DNA of 64,000 nucleotides from Bradyrhizobium diversitatis (lineage in GTDB: Bacteria; Pseudomonadota; Alphaproteobacteria; Rhizobiales; Xanthobacteraceae), in assembly GCF_016031635.1 (NCBI RefSeq), contig NZ_JACEGD010000021.1, positions 62,001-126,000 of the forward strand, read 5' to 3'. How positions within the stretch are numbered: the stretch's first letter is position 1; each line of letters begins with the position of its first letter. The notes under the pieces were generated by a model that was given only the letters and a program-made list of their open reading frames with translations, was not told the DNA's origin and searched no databases. A program made the position numbers and the translations under genes. This document shows, one piece after another, positions 27,996 to 36,052 of the stretch.

Positions 27996-28568
27996 GTGAC
28001 GCCCTCCGTCAAACGCAGCTGCGGCGACTGCACGCTCTGCTGCAAGGTGATGGCCATCGAGGCGCTGGCCAAGCCCGCAAATGCCTGGTGCCGGCACTGC
28101 AAGCCCGGCCGGGGCTGCTCGACCTACGCCGCGCGTCCGGGTGAATGCAAGGCCTTCGCCTGCCTGTGGCTGGTCAACGATCTTCTCGACGAGCGCTGGA
28201 AGCCGAGCCGATCAAAACTCGTCCTGACGACGTCGAAGGACGGCATCGAAGTCCGGTGCGACCCGGGCTCTCCCAATGCCTGGCGCAAGGAGCCCTACGC
28301 TGCCGATATCCGCGCATGGGCGGCGGAAGGCGAGCGCAACGACATGACGGTGGTGGTGATCGTCGGCAAGCGCTTGATCCTCGTCACGCGGGAGCGTGAG
28401 TTCGATCTCGGGATCGTGGGACCGGACGAGCGGATCGTGCGGGAGCTCGAGGGCACGAAGGTGGTGGATGCGAGAGTGGTGAAGGAGAGCGAGATCGCCG
28501 CGGCCGCAAGCCCGGAACAGAGGCAGAAGACCAACCGAGGACTGCCTGATATGAAAGCGTCGAGGTGA
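27996..28568 (+). CDS. YkgJ-like cysteine-cluster protein
   Basis: 190 residues. The N-terminus is cysteine-rich: CGDCTLCCKVM, CRHCKPGRGCSTYAARPGECKAFACLW. This is the zinc/iron-chelating CxCC pattern (YkgJ/FliB-like family). The C-terminal half is predicted to be alpha/beta and has no catalytic motif I recognise. Its stop overlaps or closely precedes plsY, suggesting one mRNA. Confidence 0.78.
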   Translation: MTPSVKRSCGDCTLCCKVMAIEALAKPANAWCRHCKPGRGCSTYAARPGECKAFACLWLVNDLLDERWKPSRSKLVLTTSKDGIEVRCDPGSPNAWRKEPYAADIRAWAAEGERNDMTVVVIVGKRLILVTREREFDLGIVGPDERIVRELEGTKVVDARVVKESEIAAAASPEQRQKTNRGLPDMKASR

Positions 28569-28573
28569 GCCCC

Positions 28574-29254
28574 ATGGGTTTCTGGATTGCGTGCGCGATG
28601 GGATTGGCGATCGCTTATCTCTTCGGTTCGACGCCGACGGGCTATCTGGCAGGAAGACTGCTGCAGGGCATCGACATTCGAGAGCATGGCTCCAGATCCA
28701 CCGGGGCAACAAACGTGTTGCGCACCTTGGGAAAATGGCCGGCATTGGTCGTCCTGTTGGTCGATGTGCTGAAGGGCGCCGGGGCGATCGTCTTCGCCCG
28801 CTGGTTCTGTCGTTGGCTCACCACCTTGCCGTCCGTGACGCTGCCGGCAGCGCTCTATTCCCAAACCTGGATACCCTGGGCCGTCTGCCTGGCCGGACTT
28901 GCCGCGTTGTTAGGGCACAGCCTTTCGATCTGGCTGAATTTCACGGGCGGCAAATCGGCTGCGGCGGGTCTGGGCGTCCTGCTCGCGATGTCTTGGCCGG
29001 TCGGTTTGGGGGCCGCCATCGCCTTTGCCGTTGCGCTGGCGATTTTCCGCATCGTGTCACTTGGCTCGATGCTCGCCGCGCTGACTGCGATCGCCCTCGT
29101 CTGCAGCCTGGAGCAACCGTTGCCTTACCGATTACTCGTGATTGCCGGGGGCATCTACGTGATCGTGCGTCACCGTGCCAACATTCACCGGCTACTGGCC
29201 GGGGCAGAGCCACGGCTCGGACAGGTCAGCCCAGAACCCAGAACAGAAATATAA
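28574..29254 (+). CDS. plsY: Glycerol-3-phosphate acyltransferase PlsY
   Basis: 226 residues, polytopic inner-membrane protein. PlsY moves an acyl group from acyl phosphate to glycerol-3-phosphate, the first step of phospholipid synthesis. Family motifs are FGSTPTGYLAGR, the GSRSTGATNVLR loop, LGHSLSIWLNFTGGKSAA and the final RHRANIHRLLAG. ATG 28574 has GAGGTGAG just upstream; a GTG at 28565 overlapping the previous stop is the alternative. Many Bradyrhizobium genomes have more than one PlsY-like gene, so this may be a paralogue. Confidence 0.93.
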   Translation: MGFWIACAMGLAIAYLFGSTPTGYLAGRLLQGIDIREHGSRSTGATNVLRTLGKWPALVVLLVDVLKGAGAIVFARWFCRWLTTLPSVTLPAALYSQTWIPWAVCLAGLAALLGHSLSIWLNFTGGKSAAAGLGVLLAMSWPVGLGAAIAFAVALAIFRIVSLGSMLAALTAIALVCSLEQPLPYRLLVIAGGIYVIVRHRANIHRLLAGAEPRLGQVSPEPRTEI

Positions 29255-29306
29255 GGGCTTGTCGTGGTGTCCGTCGTTCCGGCGCAGCGCCGACCGCCCA
29301 GGTTCA

Positions 29307-29765
29307 TCAGCAGGTGCCCTCGTTGGAGCCACGCTCTCGAATCTGGATCTCCGCGTAGACTTCCAGCAAATTGCCGTCGGGATCGCGGAAGAACAGCGTG
29401 CGATGCCCGAAGGGCTGGTCCGTCGGCGGCGACAGCGGCGCCACGCCTTGACGCAGCAGTTCATCGGCGCATTGATCGACCTCGGCGGCGGAGACCTTGA
29501 AGGCCAGTTGCAGCGAGGCGCTGCCCGCCGGGATCGGCGCATCGGAAGCAGTCCGACTCGGCCTCGCCAAGGCCAGAGTGTTGCTGCCCAGGCCGTATTC
29601 GATCCAGTTCGGCGACAGCTCGCGCAGCAGCGGGAAGGCGAGGACGTCCTCATAGAAGCGGCGCATCGCCACCATGTCGCGCTCGAAGATGACGGTATAG
29701 TCGATCGCGCGAATGGCGCTGAAGGGGGAGCGTCGGTTTGGGTCGTCAGTCTCTTCGTTTGTCAT
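29307..29765 (-). CDS. VOC (glyoxalase/bleomycin-resistance) family protein
   Basis: 152 residues forming a paired beta-alpha-beta-beta-beta fold. AIDYTVIFERDMVAMRRFYEDVLAFPL starts it and HRTLFFRDPDGNLLEVYAEI ends it. Metal-dependent lyase, dioxygenase or binding roles exist in this family; the substrate is unknown. The ATG at 29765 excludes upstream codons that fall in a palindromic repeat. Confidence 0.87.
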   Translation of the reverse strand: MTNEETDDPNRRSPFSAIRAIDYTVIFERDMVAMRRFYEDVLAFPLLRELSPNWIEYGLGSNTLALARPSRTASDAPIPAGSASLQLAFKVSAAEVDQCADELLRQGVAPLSPPTDQPFGHRTLFFRDPDGNLLEVYAEIQIRERGSNEGTC

Positions 29766-29789
29766 TTCATCGTGCAATCCAAACTCCGA

Positions 29790-29870
29790 CGCGTAGCCCG
29801 CATGAGCGAAGCGAGATGCGGGAATCATCAGCAAGGCCCCGGATATCGCTTCGCTCATCCGGGCTACGCA
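29790..29870. repeat. Palindromic repeat (GTAGCCCGCATGAGCG type)
   Basis: Arms at 29791-29817 and 29843-29869 pair over 27 bases with three or four mismatches; the left arm begins GCGTAGCCCG and the right arm ends CGGGCTACGC. It fills the space between the VOC start and the alcohol dehydrogenase stop. A typical dispersed rhizobial element. Confidence 0.65.
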
Positions 29871-29873
29871 TCC

Positions 29874-31025
29874 TCATCCCACCAGCTCCGGCCACGGCAC
29901 GATGGTCGATTTCACCGTCTTCATCGCCATCGCATCCCTCACCGCCTGCGCGACGCCCTCCTCTGTGAACGGATAGATCGTCTGCATCTTCAGCCACGGG
30001 TATTTGTCGCGCGTCCGGTAGAGCATGTCCACGCCGAGCGGCAGATCGTTGCCGGTGAAGCCCCAGGATCCGAGCACGTTGAGATCCTTGGTGCAGATGC
30101 GGTGCCAGGAGGTGTCGATCGAGCCGGCGTCGGTGAACTGGCCCATCTCGACATAGGTGCCGCCGTCGCGCAGCATCTCGATGCCTTCGGGTCCGGCGGT
30201 CGGGTGGCCCGAGCAGTCCATCACGAGATCGGCGCCGAAGCCGCCGACGATCTCCCGTACGCGTGCGATGCGCTCCTGCGGCGACTTGATCTCCTCGATG
30301 TTCACCGTCGCCTCCGCACCGAACTCGCGGGCGAGCTTGAGCCGCGGCTCCTCCGGCGCGCCGACGCAGACGACGCGCCCTGCACCCATCTCCCTGGCGG
30401 CGGCGACCGCCAGGATGCCGATCGGGCCGGAGCCCTGGATCACCACCGTATCGCCCCAACTGAAGCCGCCGGCGCGGGTTGCACGATTGAAGGCGCGGAT
30501 GCAGGAGGTCAGCGGCTCGGACAGCGCCCCGAGCCGCAGCGACATGTCGTCGGGCAGCTTGTAGATCTTGGTGCCCGGCAGCATGTCGAGGTCGACATAG
30601 ACATATTCGGCCCAGCCGCCCCACAAATGCGGCGCCTTGTCGAAGCCGAGATAGCGGCCGTAATAGACCGGGGTCAGGCACTTGTTCGCGGTTTGCGGAT
30701 AATGGACGCAGTAATAGCAGCGGCCGCACGGCATCAAGGGCGGGATCATCACCTTCGAGCCGACCGTCAGCGGCTTGCTCATGAAGTCCTCGGAGAATTC
30801 ATCGCCGCATTCGACGATGATGCCGCCGAGCTCGTGTCCCAGCGTGAACGGCCAGGGCAGCGGCTTCGGCCAATGTCCTTTCAGAATATGCAAATCGGTG
30901 CCGCAGACCCCGCAGGCGCCAATCTTGATCAGTGCGCCCCTGCGGCCGACCTTCGGCCACGGCACGCTGCGGATGACGGGCTCCGAGCCGGGACCAGCGT
31001 GAGTGCAGACGCGGATGGATTCCAT
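29874..31025 (-). CDS. Zinc-dependent alcohol dehydrogenase family protein
   Basis: 383 residues. Catalytic zinc ligands are Cys41 (GACGVCGTDLH) and His64-Glu65 (GHELGG). The structural zinc lobe is PPLMPCGRCYYCVHYPQTANKC. The Rossmann motif is VVIQGSGPIGILAVAAA. The relatively long loop around the structural site and the TSWHRICTKDL segment suggest a threonine/polyol-dehydrogenase-like branch. The substrate is unknown. ATG 31025 is preceded by GAGGAA at 8 bases. Confidence 0.9.
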   Translation of the reverse strand: MESIRVCTHAGPGSEPVIRSVPWPKVGRRGALIKIGACGVCGTDLHILKGHWPKPLPWPFTLGHELGGIIVECGDEFSEDFMSKPLTVGSKVMIPPLMPCGRCYYCVHYPQTANKCLTPVYYGRYLGFDKAPHLWGGWAEYVYVDLDMLPGTKIYKLPDDMSLRLGALSEPLTSCIRAFNRATRAGGFSWGDTVVIQGSGPIGILAVAAAREMGAGRVVCVGAPEEPRLKLAREFGAEATVNIEEIKSPQERIARVREIVGGFGADLVMDCSGHPTAGPEGIEMLRDGGTYVEMGQFTDAGSIDTSWHRICTKDLNVLGSWGFTGNDLPLGVDMLYRTRDKYPWLKMQTIYPFTEEGVAQAVRDAMAMKTVKSTIVPWPELVG

Positions 31026-31218
31026 GGCTGTTTCCTCGATCCCCGCTTGTTGTGATTTGTGGTGCGGGCGTATCGCGAAGCGTATCATAGCTCAGCCAAC
31101 GAAGGCGGAAGTGGCCTATGTGACCGGCGCACCATCATTGCGCTGCAAGCGCCCGCATTTCGGCAAGATATTTGCAGCGACGCAAGCAGTGCCACAGCAA
31201 TTCCATATCGAGGAGCCC

Positions 31219-31626
31219 ATGACCGAGAACATACGCGCCCTCTTTGATCGCTGGGAGCAGGTTTGGCACGAGGGACGATTTGACCTGATCCCGGACTGCG
31301 TGGGATCGCACTACATCCGTCACGATGAGAGAGGCGACCGGACCGTCAGCCGGGAAGAGTATGCTGCGGAATTGCAGACCGTGCATCGAGATCGGCCCGG
31401 AATCCGCGTCGTGGTGTATGATCATTCCTTCACGAGCGAGCGCGCGTGGTTCCGATTTGCATTCGTTTGGCCCGATCCGACGACCGGCGAGAAGCGTAGC
31501 CGCGCCGGCATGCAAAGCTATCGTATCGAAGGCGGCAAGCTGGCCGAGACCTGGATCACGATGCTTGGTCTCGGAACCGCATGGGCCGACGAGCCCCAGG
31601 AAAGCTGGACCCGCCGCAAGACGTGA
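31219..31626 (+). CDS. SnoaL/NTF2-like protein
   Basis: 135 residues of the SnoaL-like polyketide-cyclase/NTF2 fold. The N-terminus is IRALFDRWEQVWHEGRFDLIPDCV; YIRHDERGDRTVSREEYAAEL and SYRIEGGKLAETWI follow. These small barrels serve as isomerases or binding proteins; no substrate is suggested. GAGGAG lies before the ATG. It is divergent from the alcohol dehydrogenase with about 190 bases between. Confidence 0.82.
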   Translation: MTENIRALFDRWEQVWHEGRFDLIPDCVGSHYIRHDERGDRTVSREEYAAELQTVHRDRPGIRVVVYDHSFTSERAWFRFAFVWPDPTTGEKRSRAGMQSYRIEGGKLAETWITMLGLGTAWADEPQESWTRRKT

Positions 31627-31810
31627 GGAGGAGCTCAGGTTCGGGACGTCGCTCGTCCGCCCGTCGCGATTTGCGGCGCCGGAGCACGGTCGATAGCGCG
31701 ACGAAGTCACGGCTACCATGCAAGGCATGGCTGGTCTTCGTCCACGTGCAAAGTCTTGAGCCGTCGCCAGCGAACGTGTAAGGCGCCAAGAGTCCCACTC
31801 AGGTCATCCC

Positions 31811-33052
31811 GTGAACCCCCTCCCCCAAAATCCCATGGCCGCATCCGGATCGTTTGCGGCGATGAAGTCCGTGCCCTACCGTCTCCAGTTCGCCTCTTAC
31901 GTGCTGGCGATGATGGCGGACAATATCGAGCATGTGATCAGCTATTGGGTGGTGTTCCAGAAATTCCATTCGCCGACGCTGGGCGGGTTTGCCGTGCTGT
32001 CGCACTGGCTGCCGTTCCTGCTGTTCTCCGTCGCGGTCGGTGGCCTCGCCGACCGGTTCGATCCGCGCCGCATCATCCAGTGCGGCATGCTGCTGTTCAT
32101 CGCCGCCTCCGCCGGTTGGGGCTTCTTCTTTCTGACCGATACGATCCAGATGTGGCACGCGATGCTGCTCCTGGTGATCCACGGCTGTGCCGGCGTGCTC
32201 TGGCAGACGCCGAACCAGCTTCTGCTCTACGACCTCGTCGGCCCGGCCGATCTGCCGAGCGCGGTGCGGCTGAACGCGATGGCGCGCTATCTCGGCATCC
32301 TGGTCGGACCTGCGGTCGGCGGCATCGTCATGCTGACGCTCGGTCCCTCGCACGGCATCATCTTCAACACGCTGTTCTATCTGCCGATGCTGCTCTGGCT
32401 GTTCTGGGCCCCGGCCAGGGACAAGAGCGTGGCGGCGCGTCGCTTCGCGGTGCGCGGCCTTGCCGACATCGTGCTCACCATCCGCGCGATCGGCACCCAG
32501 CCCGTGCTGTCGGGGATGACGTGGCTTGCCGGCCTCACCTCCTTCATGATCGGCAACGCCTATCACGCCCAGATGCCGGGCTATGCCGGCGATCTCGGCC
32601 ATGGCGATCCCGGCGTCTCCTACAGCGTGCTGCTCGCGGCGGATGCGGCCGGCGCGCTGCTGGCCGGCATCGCACTGGAATCCTGGGGACGGCTGAAGGG
32701 CACCCCGCGCACCGCAATCACGCTGGCGATGCTGTGGAGCGTGGCGCTGCTCGGCTTCGCACTGGTGCCGGTCTATCCGGTCGCGATTGCGCTGCTGTTC
32801 CTTGCAGGCTTCTTCGAGCTCTCCTTCAACACCATGGCGCAGGCGCTGGTGCAACTGAACGCGCCGCACGACATCCGCGGCCGCATCGTCGGCCTTTACA
32901 ACATGGCCGGGCTCGGCATGCGGGCCTTCAGCGGCATCACGGTCGGGGTAGCAGGCGCGGCGATCGGCATCCACTGGTCGCTCGGGCTCTCGGCCGCCGT
33001 GCTGCTGGCGCTGCTGTGCCTGCTGTATCAGCGCGCGGCGAAGGCGGCGTGA
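31811..33052 (+). CDS. MFS transporter, EntS-like (MFS_3)
   Basis: 413 residues with about 12 membrane segments. It has the loop GGLADRFDPRRIIQCG and TPNQLLLYDLVGPADLPSAVRLNAMARYLG, typical of the EntS/enterobactin-exporter-like branch, where the latter segment reads as a signature. Substrate unknown. GTG 31811 is used; ATG 31835 is a possible later start. Confidence 0.85.
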   Translation: MNPLPQNPMAASGSFAAMKSVPYRLQFASYVLAMMADNIEHVISYWVVFQKFHSPTLGGFAVLSHWLPFLLFSVAVGGLADRFDPRRIIQCGMLLFIAASAGWGFFFLTDTIQMWHAMLLLVIHGCAGVLWQTPNQLLLYDLVGPADLPSAVRLNAMARYLGILVGPAVGGIVMLTLGPSHGIIFNTLFYLPMLLWLFWAPARDKSVAARRFAVRGLADIVLTIRAIGTQPVLSGMTWLAGLTSFMIGNAYHAQMPGYAGDLGHGDPGVSYSVLLAADAAGALLAGIALESWGRLKGTPRTAITLAMLWSVALLGFALVPVYPVAIALLFLAGFFELSFNTMAQALVQLNAPHDIRGRIVGLYNMAGLGMRAFSGITVGVAGAAIGIHWSLGLSAAVLLALLCLLYQRAAKAA

Positions 33053-33129
33053 GGGCGCAGCGTTACGACACGGCCGATTGACTCCGGCGTCCCCTCACCG
33101 CACGCTCAAGACTTTTGGGAGATGGGGCA

Positions 33130-34296
33130 TTGCGCAATCGCTGGGGCATTCTTGCGATCCTGTTCATCGTGCGCCTCACCATCGCGTTCCAGTTCCAGAG
33201 TGTCGCGGCGGTCGCCCCACTGCTGCAACAGACCTTCGGCGCCGGCATCGCCGATATCGGCATCCTGATCGGGCTCTATTTCACGCCAGGCGTGGTGCTT
33301 GCGCTGCCGGGCGGCGCCATCGGCCGGACCCTCGGCGACAAGCCGACGACGATTGCCGCGCTGCTGCTGATGACTGCGGGCAGCCTCGTCATGGCCGTCA
33401 CCGACGTCTGGAACTGGCAGATGGCGGGCCGCCTCGCCTCCGGCGCCGGCGGCGTGCTGCTGACGGTGCAGCTTACCAAGATGGCCGCCGACTGGTTCGC
33501 CGGAAAGGAGATTGCGACCGCGATGGCGATCTTCGTCAATTCCTGGCCGGCCGGGGTCGCGATCTCGCTGCTGGTGCTGCCGGCGATCGGCACCGCCCAT
33601 GGTGCGGGCGCCGTATTCCTGTCCGTGGGCGCACTGACCGCGATCGGCATTCTGCTGATCACGTTCTACCAGCCGCCGCCGGGAGCCGGCGCCGGCGCTG
33701 CCGGCTCGGGCCGGCTCGATCCGCTGGCGCTGCTGGCGGTGATCGTCGCAGGGCTCATCTGGGGCCTCTACAATGTCGGCTTCGCCATGATCTTCTCGTT
33801 CGGCCCGACGCTATTGGCCGAGCGCGGCTGGAGCATCGCCGCGGCGGGCTCGGCGATCAGCGTCGTGATGTGGCTGTCGGTGATCTCTGTTCCAGCAGGC
33901 GGCTATCTCGCCGACCGCTTCAAGCGACCCTTTATATTGGCGATCGGGGCCAGCCTCATCGTGGCGGGACTGCTGGCCTGGCTGCCGCGATCGGACGCGG
34001 TGATCACCATCCTGATCCTGATCGGCCTGATCGGAGGCCATCCGGCCGGCCCGATCATGAGCCTCGCCGCCCGCGTGCTCGCCCCGGACACCAGGGCGAT
34101 CGGGATGGGCGTGTTCTACACCCTCTTCTATGCGGCGATGATGCTGGGGCCGGCGGTGGCCGGGCGGCTCGCCAAATCGGCCGGGACCGCCGCGGTCGCG
34201 CTCGACCTCGGCGCGCTGACGGTGCTGGCCTGCCCGCCCCTGATGTGGCTTTTCGAATGCATTGTGTCTGTCCGTTGCCGCCGCGCCCAATCCTAA
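33130..34296 (+). CDS. MFS transporter, CynX/NimT-like
   Basis: About 388 residues with 12 hydrophobic segments. Features are LTIAFQFQSVAAVAPLLQQ, GVVLALPGGAIGRTLGDK and GGYLADRFKRPF. It resembles the cyanate/nitrate-nitrite branch of MFS importers. The start is a TTG: 33130 has GGGAG and GGGG upstream, 33115 is an alternative five codons longer. Lies 77 bases after the EntS-like gene on the same strand. Confidence 0.82.
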   Translation: MRNRWGILAILFIVRLTIAFQFQSVAAVAPLLQQTFGAGIADIGILIGLYFTPGVVLALPGGAIGRTLGDKPTTIAALLLMTAGSLVMAVTDVWNWQMAGRLASGAGGVLLTVQLTKMAADWFAGKEIATAMAIFVNSWPAGVAISLLVLPAIGTAHGAGAVFLSVGALTAIGILLITFYQPPPGAGAGAAGSGRLDPLALLAVIVAGLIWGLYNVGFAMIFSFGPTLLAERGWSIAAAGSAISVVMWLSVISVPAGGYLADRFKRPFILAIGASLIVAGLLAWLPRSDAVITILILIGLIGGHPAGPIMSLAARVLAPDTRAIGMGVFYTLFYAAMMLGPAVAGRLAKSAGTAAVALDLGALTVLACPPLMWLFECIVSVRCRRAQS

Positions 34297-34365
34297 CGCG
34301 GCATTAACCCTATGCACCTTAGGGTCGTCCCGGACTCCGCCCGGGCGGGGGGTCGGGTGTTGAAA

Positions 34366-34977
34366 ATGGCGTTGGCGAACAAAAAATTTCTTCCGGCCGC
34401 CGAGGAGCGCAGGCGCTTCCAGCGGGTGAAGGTGCACCTGCTCGGCCGCTACATGCTGCCGGACCGCCGGGAATTCCCCTGCCAGGTGATCAACATGTCG
34501 CCGGGCGGCCTCGCTTTGCTCGCGCCCGGCATCGGCAATGTCGGCGACCGCGTCGTCGCCTATCTCGACCATATCGGCCGCGTCGAGGGCAAGATCACCC
34601 GCATCATCGACAACGGCTTCGCCATGACGATCGGCGCGACGCCGAGGAAGCGCGACAAGCTCGCGGCCCAGCTGACCTGGCTCGCCAATCGCGACATCCT
34701 CAACCTGCCGGAGGACCGCCGCCACGACCGTATCGTGCCGCGCAACCCCATCGCGGTGCTGACGCTCGAGGACGGCACCAAGATGACGTGCCGCATCATC
34801 GACCTTTCCTTGTCCGGTGCTGCCATTGCCGCGGAGAACCGCCCGCCGCTGAAATCGACGGTCCTGCTCGGCCGGGTCCAGGGCCGCGTGGTCCGAAACA
34901 TCGAAGACGGCTTCGCGCTGGAGTTCCTGCACGAGCAGCCGATCGAGACACTCGAAGAGAGCGTTACCGCGCGGTAA
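34366..34977 (+). CDS. Protein with two PilZ domains
   Basis: 203 residues. The first PilZ domain has the cyclic-di-GMP-binding pattern RRRFQR plus NMSPGG; the second has RHDRIVPR plus DLSLSG. It probably reads out cyclic di-GMP made by enzymes such as the GGDEF-EAL protein at 12187, but no physical link is shown. ATG 34366 gives the usual N-terminus MALANKKF. A terminator hairpin follows at 35016. Confidence 0.88.
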   Translation: MALANKKFLPAAEERRRFQRVKVHLLGRYMLPDRREFPCQVINMSPGGLALLAPGIGNVGDRVVAYLDHIGRVEGKITRIIDNGFAMTIGATPRKRDKLAAQLTWLANRDILNLPEDRRHDRIVPRNPIAVLTLEDGTKMTCRIIDLSLSGAAIAAENRPPLKSTVLLGRVQGRVVRNIEDGFALEFLHEQPIETLEESVTAR

Positions 34978-35015
34978 AGCACGCGGACGCGAAAACCTCA
35001 TTATTTCCAAGCTGG

Positions 35016-35049
35016 AAGGCGGCCTCCGGGATGCGGATGCCGCCTTTTT
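35016..35049 (+). terminator. Rho-independent terminator after the PilZ gene
   Basis: AAGGCGGC (35016-35023) pairs with GCCGCCTT (35039-35046) around a 15-base loop and runs into a T tract ending at 35049. It sits 39 bases after the PilZ stop. Confidence 0.75.
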
Positions 35050-35163
35050 CGCATCGCCTGGCCGCCGCCTTGCGGTTAACGCGTCGGTCGCGGAGCGGCG
35101 CGCACGCCGCTTCTGCCAGCGTTTTCGCGTTAATCGGTAAAATTTGAATCGATTGCAGTCATA

Positions 35164-35203
35164 TCGAATTTTATTCGAATTCGATTCAAGTATAGATCGA
35201 ATT
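35164..35203 (+). promoter_or_regulatory. Three helically phased TCGAATT repeats upstream of the BTLCP gene
   Basis: TCGAATT occurs at 35164, 35175 and 35197, so the spacings are 11 and 22 bases, one and two helical turns. The central copy is part of the palindrome TCGAATTCGA. The array lies about 105-145 bases before the start at 35308. A regulator binding on one face of the helix is inferred. Confidence 0.4.
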
Positions 35204-35307
35204 CGCCGCGCCTTTTACTTGCATTCGTCTCGACTTGACTTGGTTGACTTAGCGGCAACTCAAAAGCTCCGTGCGAAATGTGGTCCCAACAAGAAACGGG
35301 GACCGCA

Positions 35308-35934
35308 ATGTTTGACTTCAGGGGACAGGGGAAGAGGCTGGCGCTGGCTGCCATGCTCTTCGGGATCAGCGCGGCGGCGCAGGCTGGCGAAAGCCGTCTG
35401 CTCTACGCGAGCCTCGGCGACACCACGCGTGCGCCAATCGGCTGGGTCGAGTTCTGCGCGGACAACGCCGCCCAGTGCCAGGGCGTACCGATGCAGCCGC
35501 GCGACATCGTGCTGTCGCAGGCCGCATGGCGCGACCTCGTCAAGGTCAATCGCTGGGTCAACGAGACCGTCAAGCCTTTGACCGACCAGGAGCACTGGGG
35601 CGTGATCGAGAAGTGGTCGCTGCCATCAGACGGCTACGGCGACTGTGAAGACTACGTGCTGTTGAAGCGCAAGATGCTGATCGACGCCGGATGGCCGCGT
35701 CAGGCCCTGCTGATCACCGTCGTGCGCGACAAGAAGGGCGAAGGCCACGCGGTGCTGACGGTGAAGACCGACAAGGGCGAGTTCGTTCTCGACAATCAGA
35801 ACGAGAACGTCGTCGCCTGGACGGAGACCGGCTATCGCTTCGTCAAGCGCCAGTCGCAGAGCGATCCCAATGTCTGGGTCTCGCTGGGCGATACCAAGCC
35901 GGCGGTCTCCACCGCCAGCGCCAAGGATCAGTAG
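35308..35934 (+). CDS. Bacterial transglutaminase-like cysteine peptidase (BTLCP)
   Basis: 208 residues. A signal peptide ends near AAQAGES. The papain-like triad is intact: Cys in GYGDCEDYVLLK, His in GEGHAVLTVKT and Asp in FVLDNQNENV. The family (PF06035, LapG-related) includes periplasmic proteases that cleave adhesins in response to cyclic di-GMP signalling, so a link to the adjacent PilZ gene is plausible but not shown. No LapD partner is visible nearby. ATG 35308 has GGGG at 8 bases. Confidence 0.9.
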   Translation: MFDFRGQGKRLALAAMLFGISAAAQAGESRLLYASLGDTTRAPIGWVEFCADNAAQCQGVPMQPRDIVLSQAAWRDLVKVNRWVNETVKPLTDQEHWGVIEKWSLPSDGYGDCEDYVLLKRKMLIDAGWPRQALLITVVRDKKGEGHAVLTVKTDKGEFVLDNQNENVVAWTETGYRFVKRQSQSDPNVWVSLGDTKPAVSTASAKDQ

Positions 35935-35981
35935 GAACGAGACAACGAGTTACGCGGCCCGGTCACATCCCCACCCCTCCC

Positions 35982-36040
35982 CGTCCCAGACCGGTTCGCG
36001 CGCGCCCAGCCATCCCCCAATGGCTGGGCGCAACTCTTTT
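35982..36040 (+). terminator. Strong hairpin after the BTLCP gene
   Basis: GCGCCCAGCCAT (36002-36013) pairs perfectly with ATGGCTGGGCGC (36020-36031) over a 6-base loop, followed by AACTCTTTT. The preceding bases TCCCAGACCGGTTCG recur before another hairpin at 38588. Confidence 0.75.
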
Positions 36041-36052
36041 GGGGATGCACGA

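Larger units (their letters stand above)
34978..35307. other. Intergenic region with terminator and A+T-rich promoter zone
   Basis: 330 bases without a gene. The first part holds a rho-independent terminator (35016-35049). The second, from about 35130, is strongly A+T-rich and has three TCGAATT repeats and two GANTC methylation sites (35146-35150 and 35183-35187). Confidence 0.6.
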
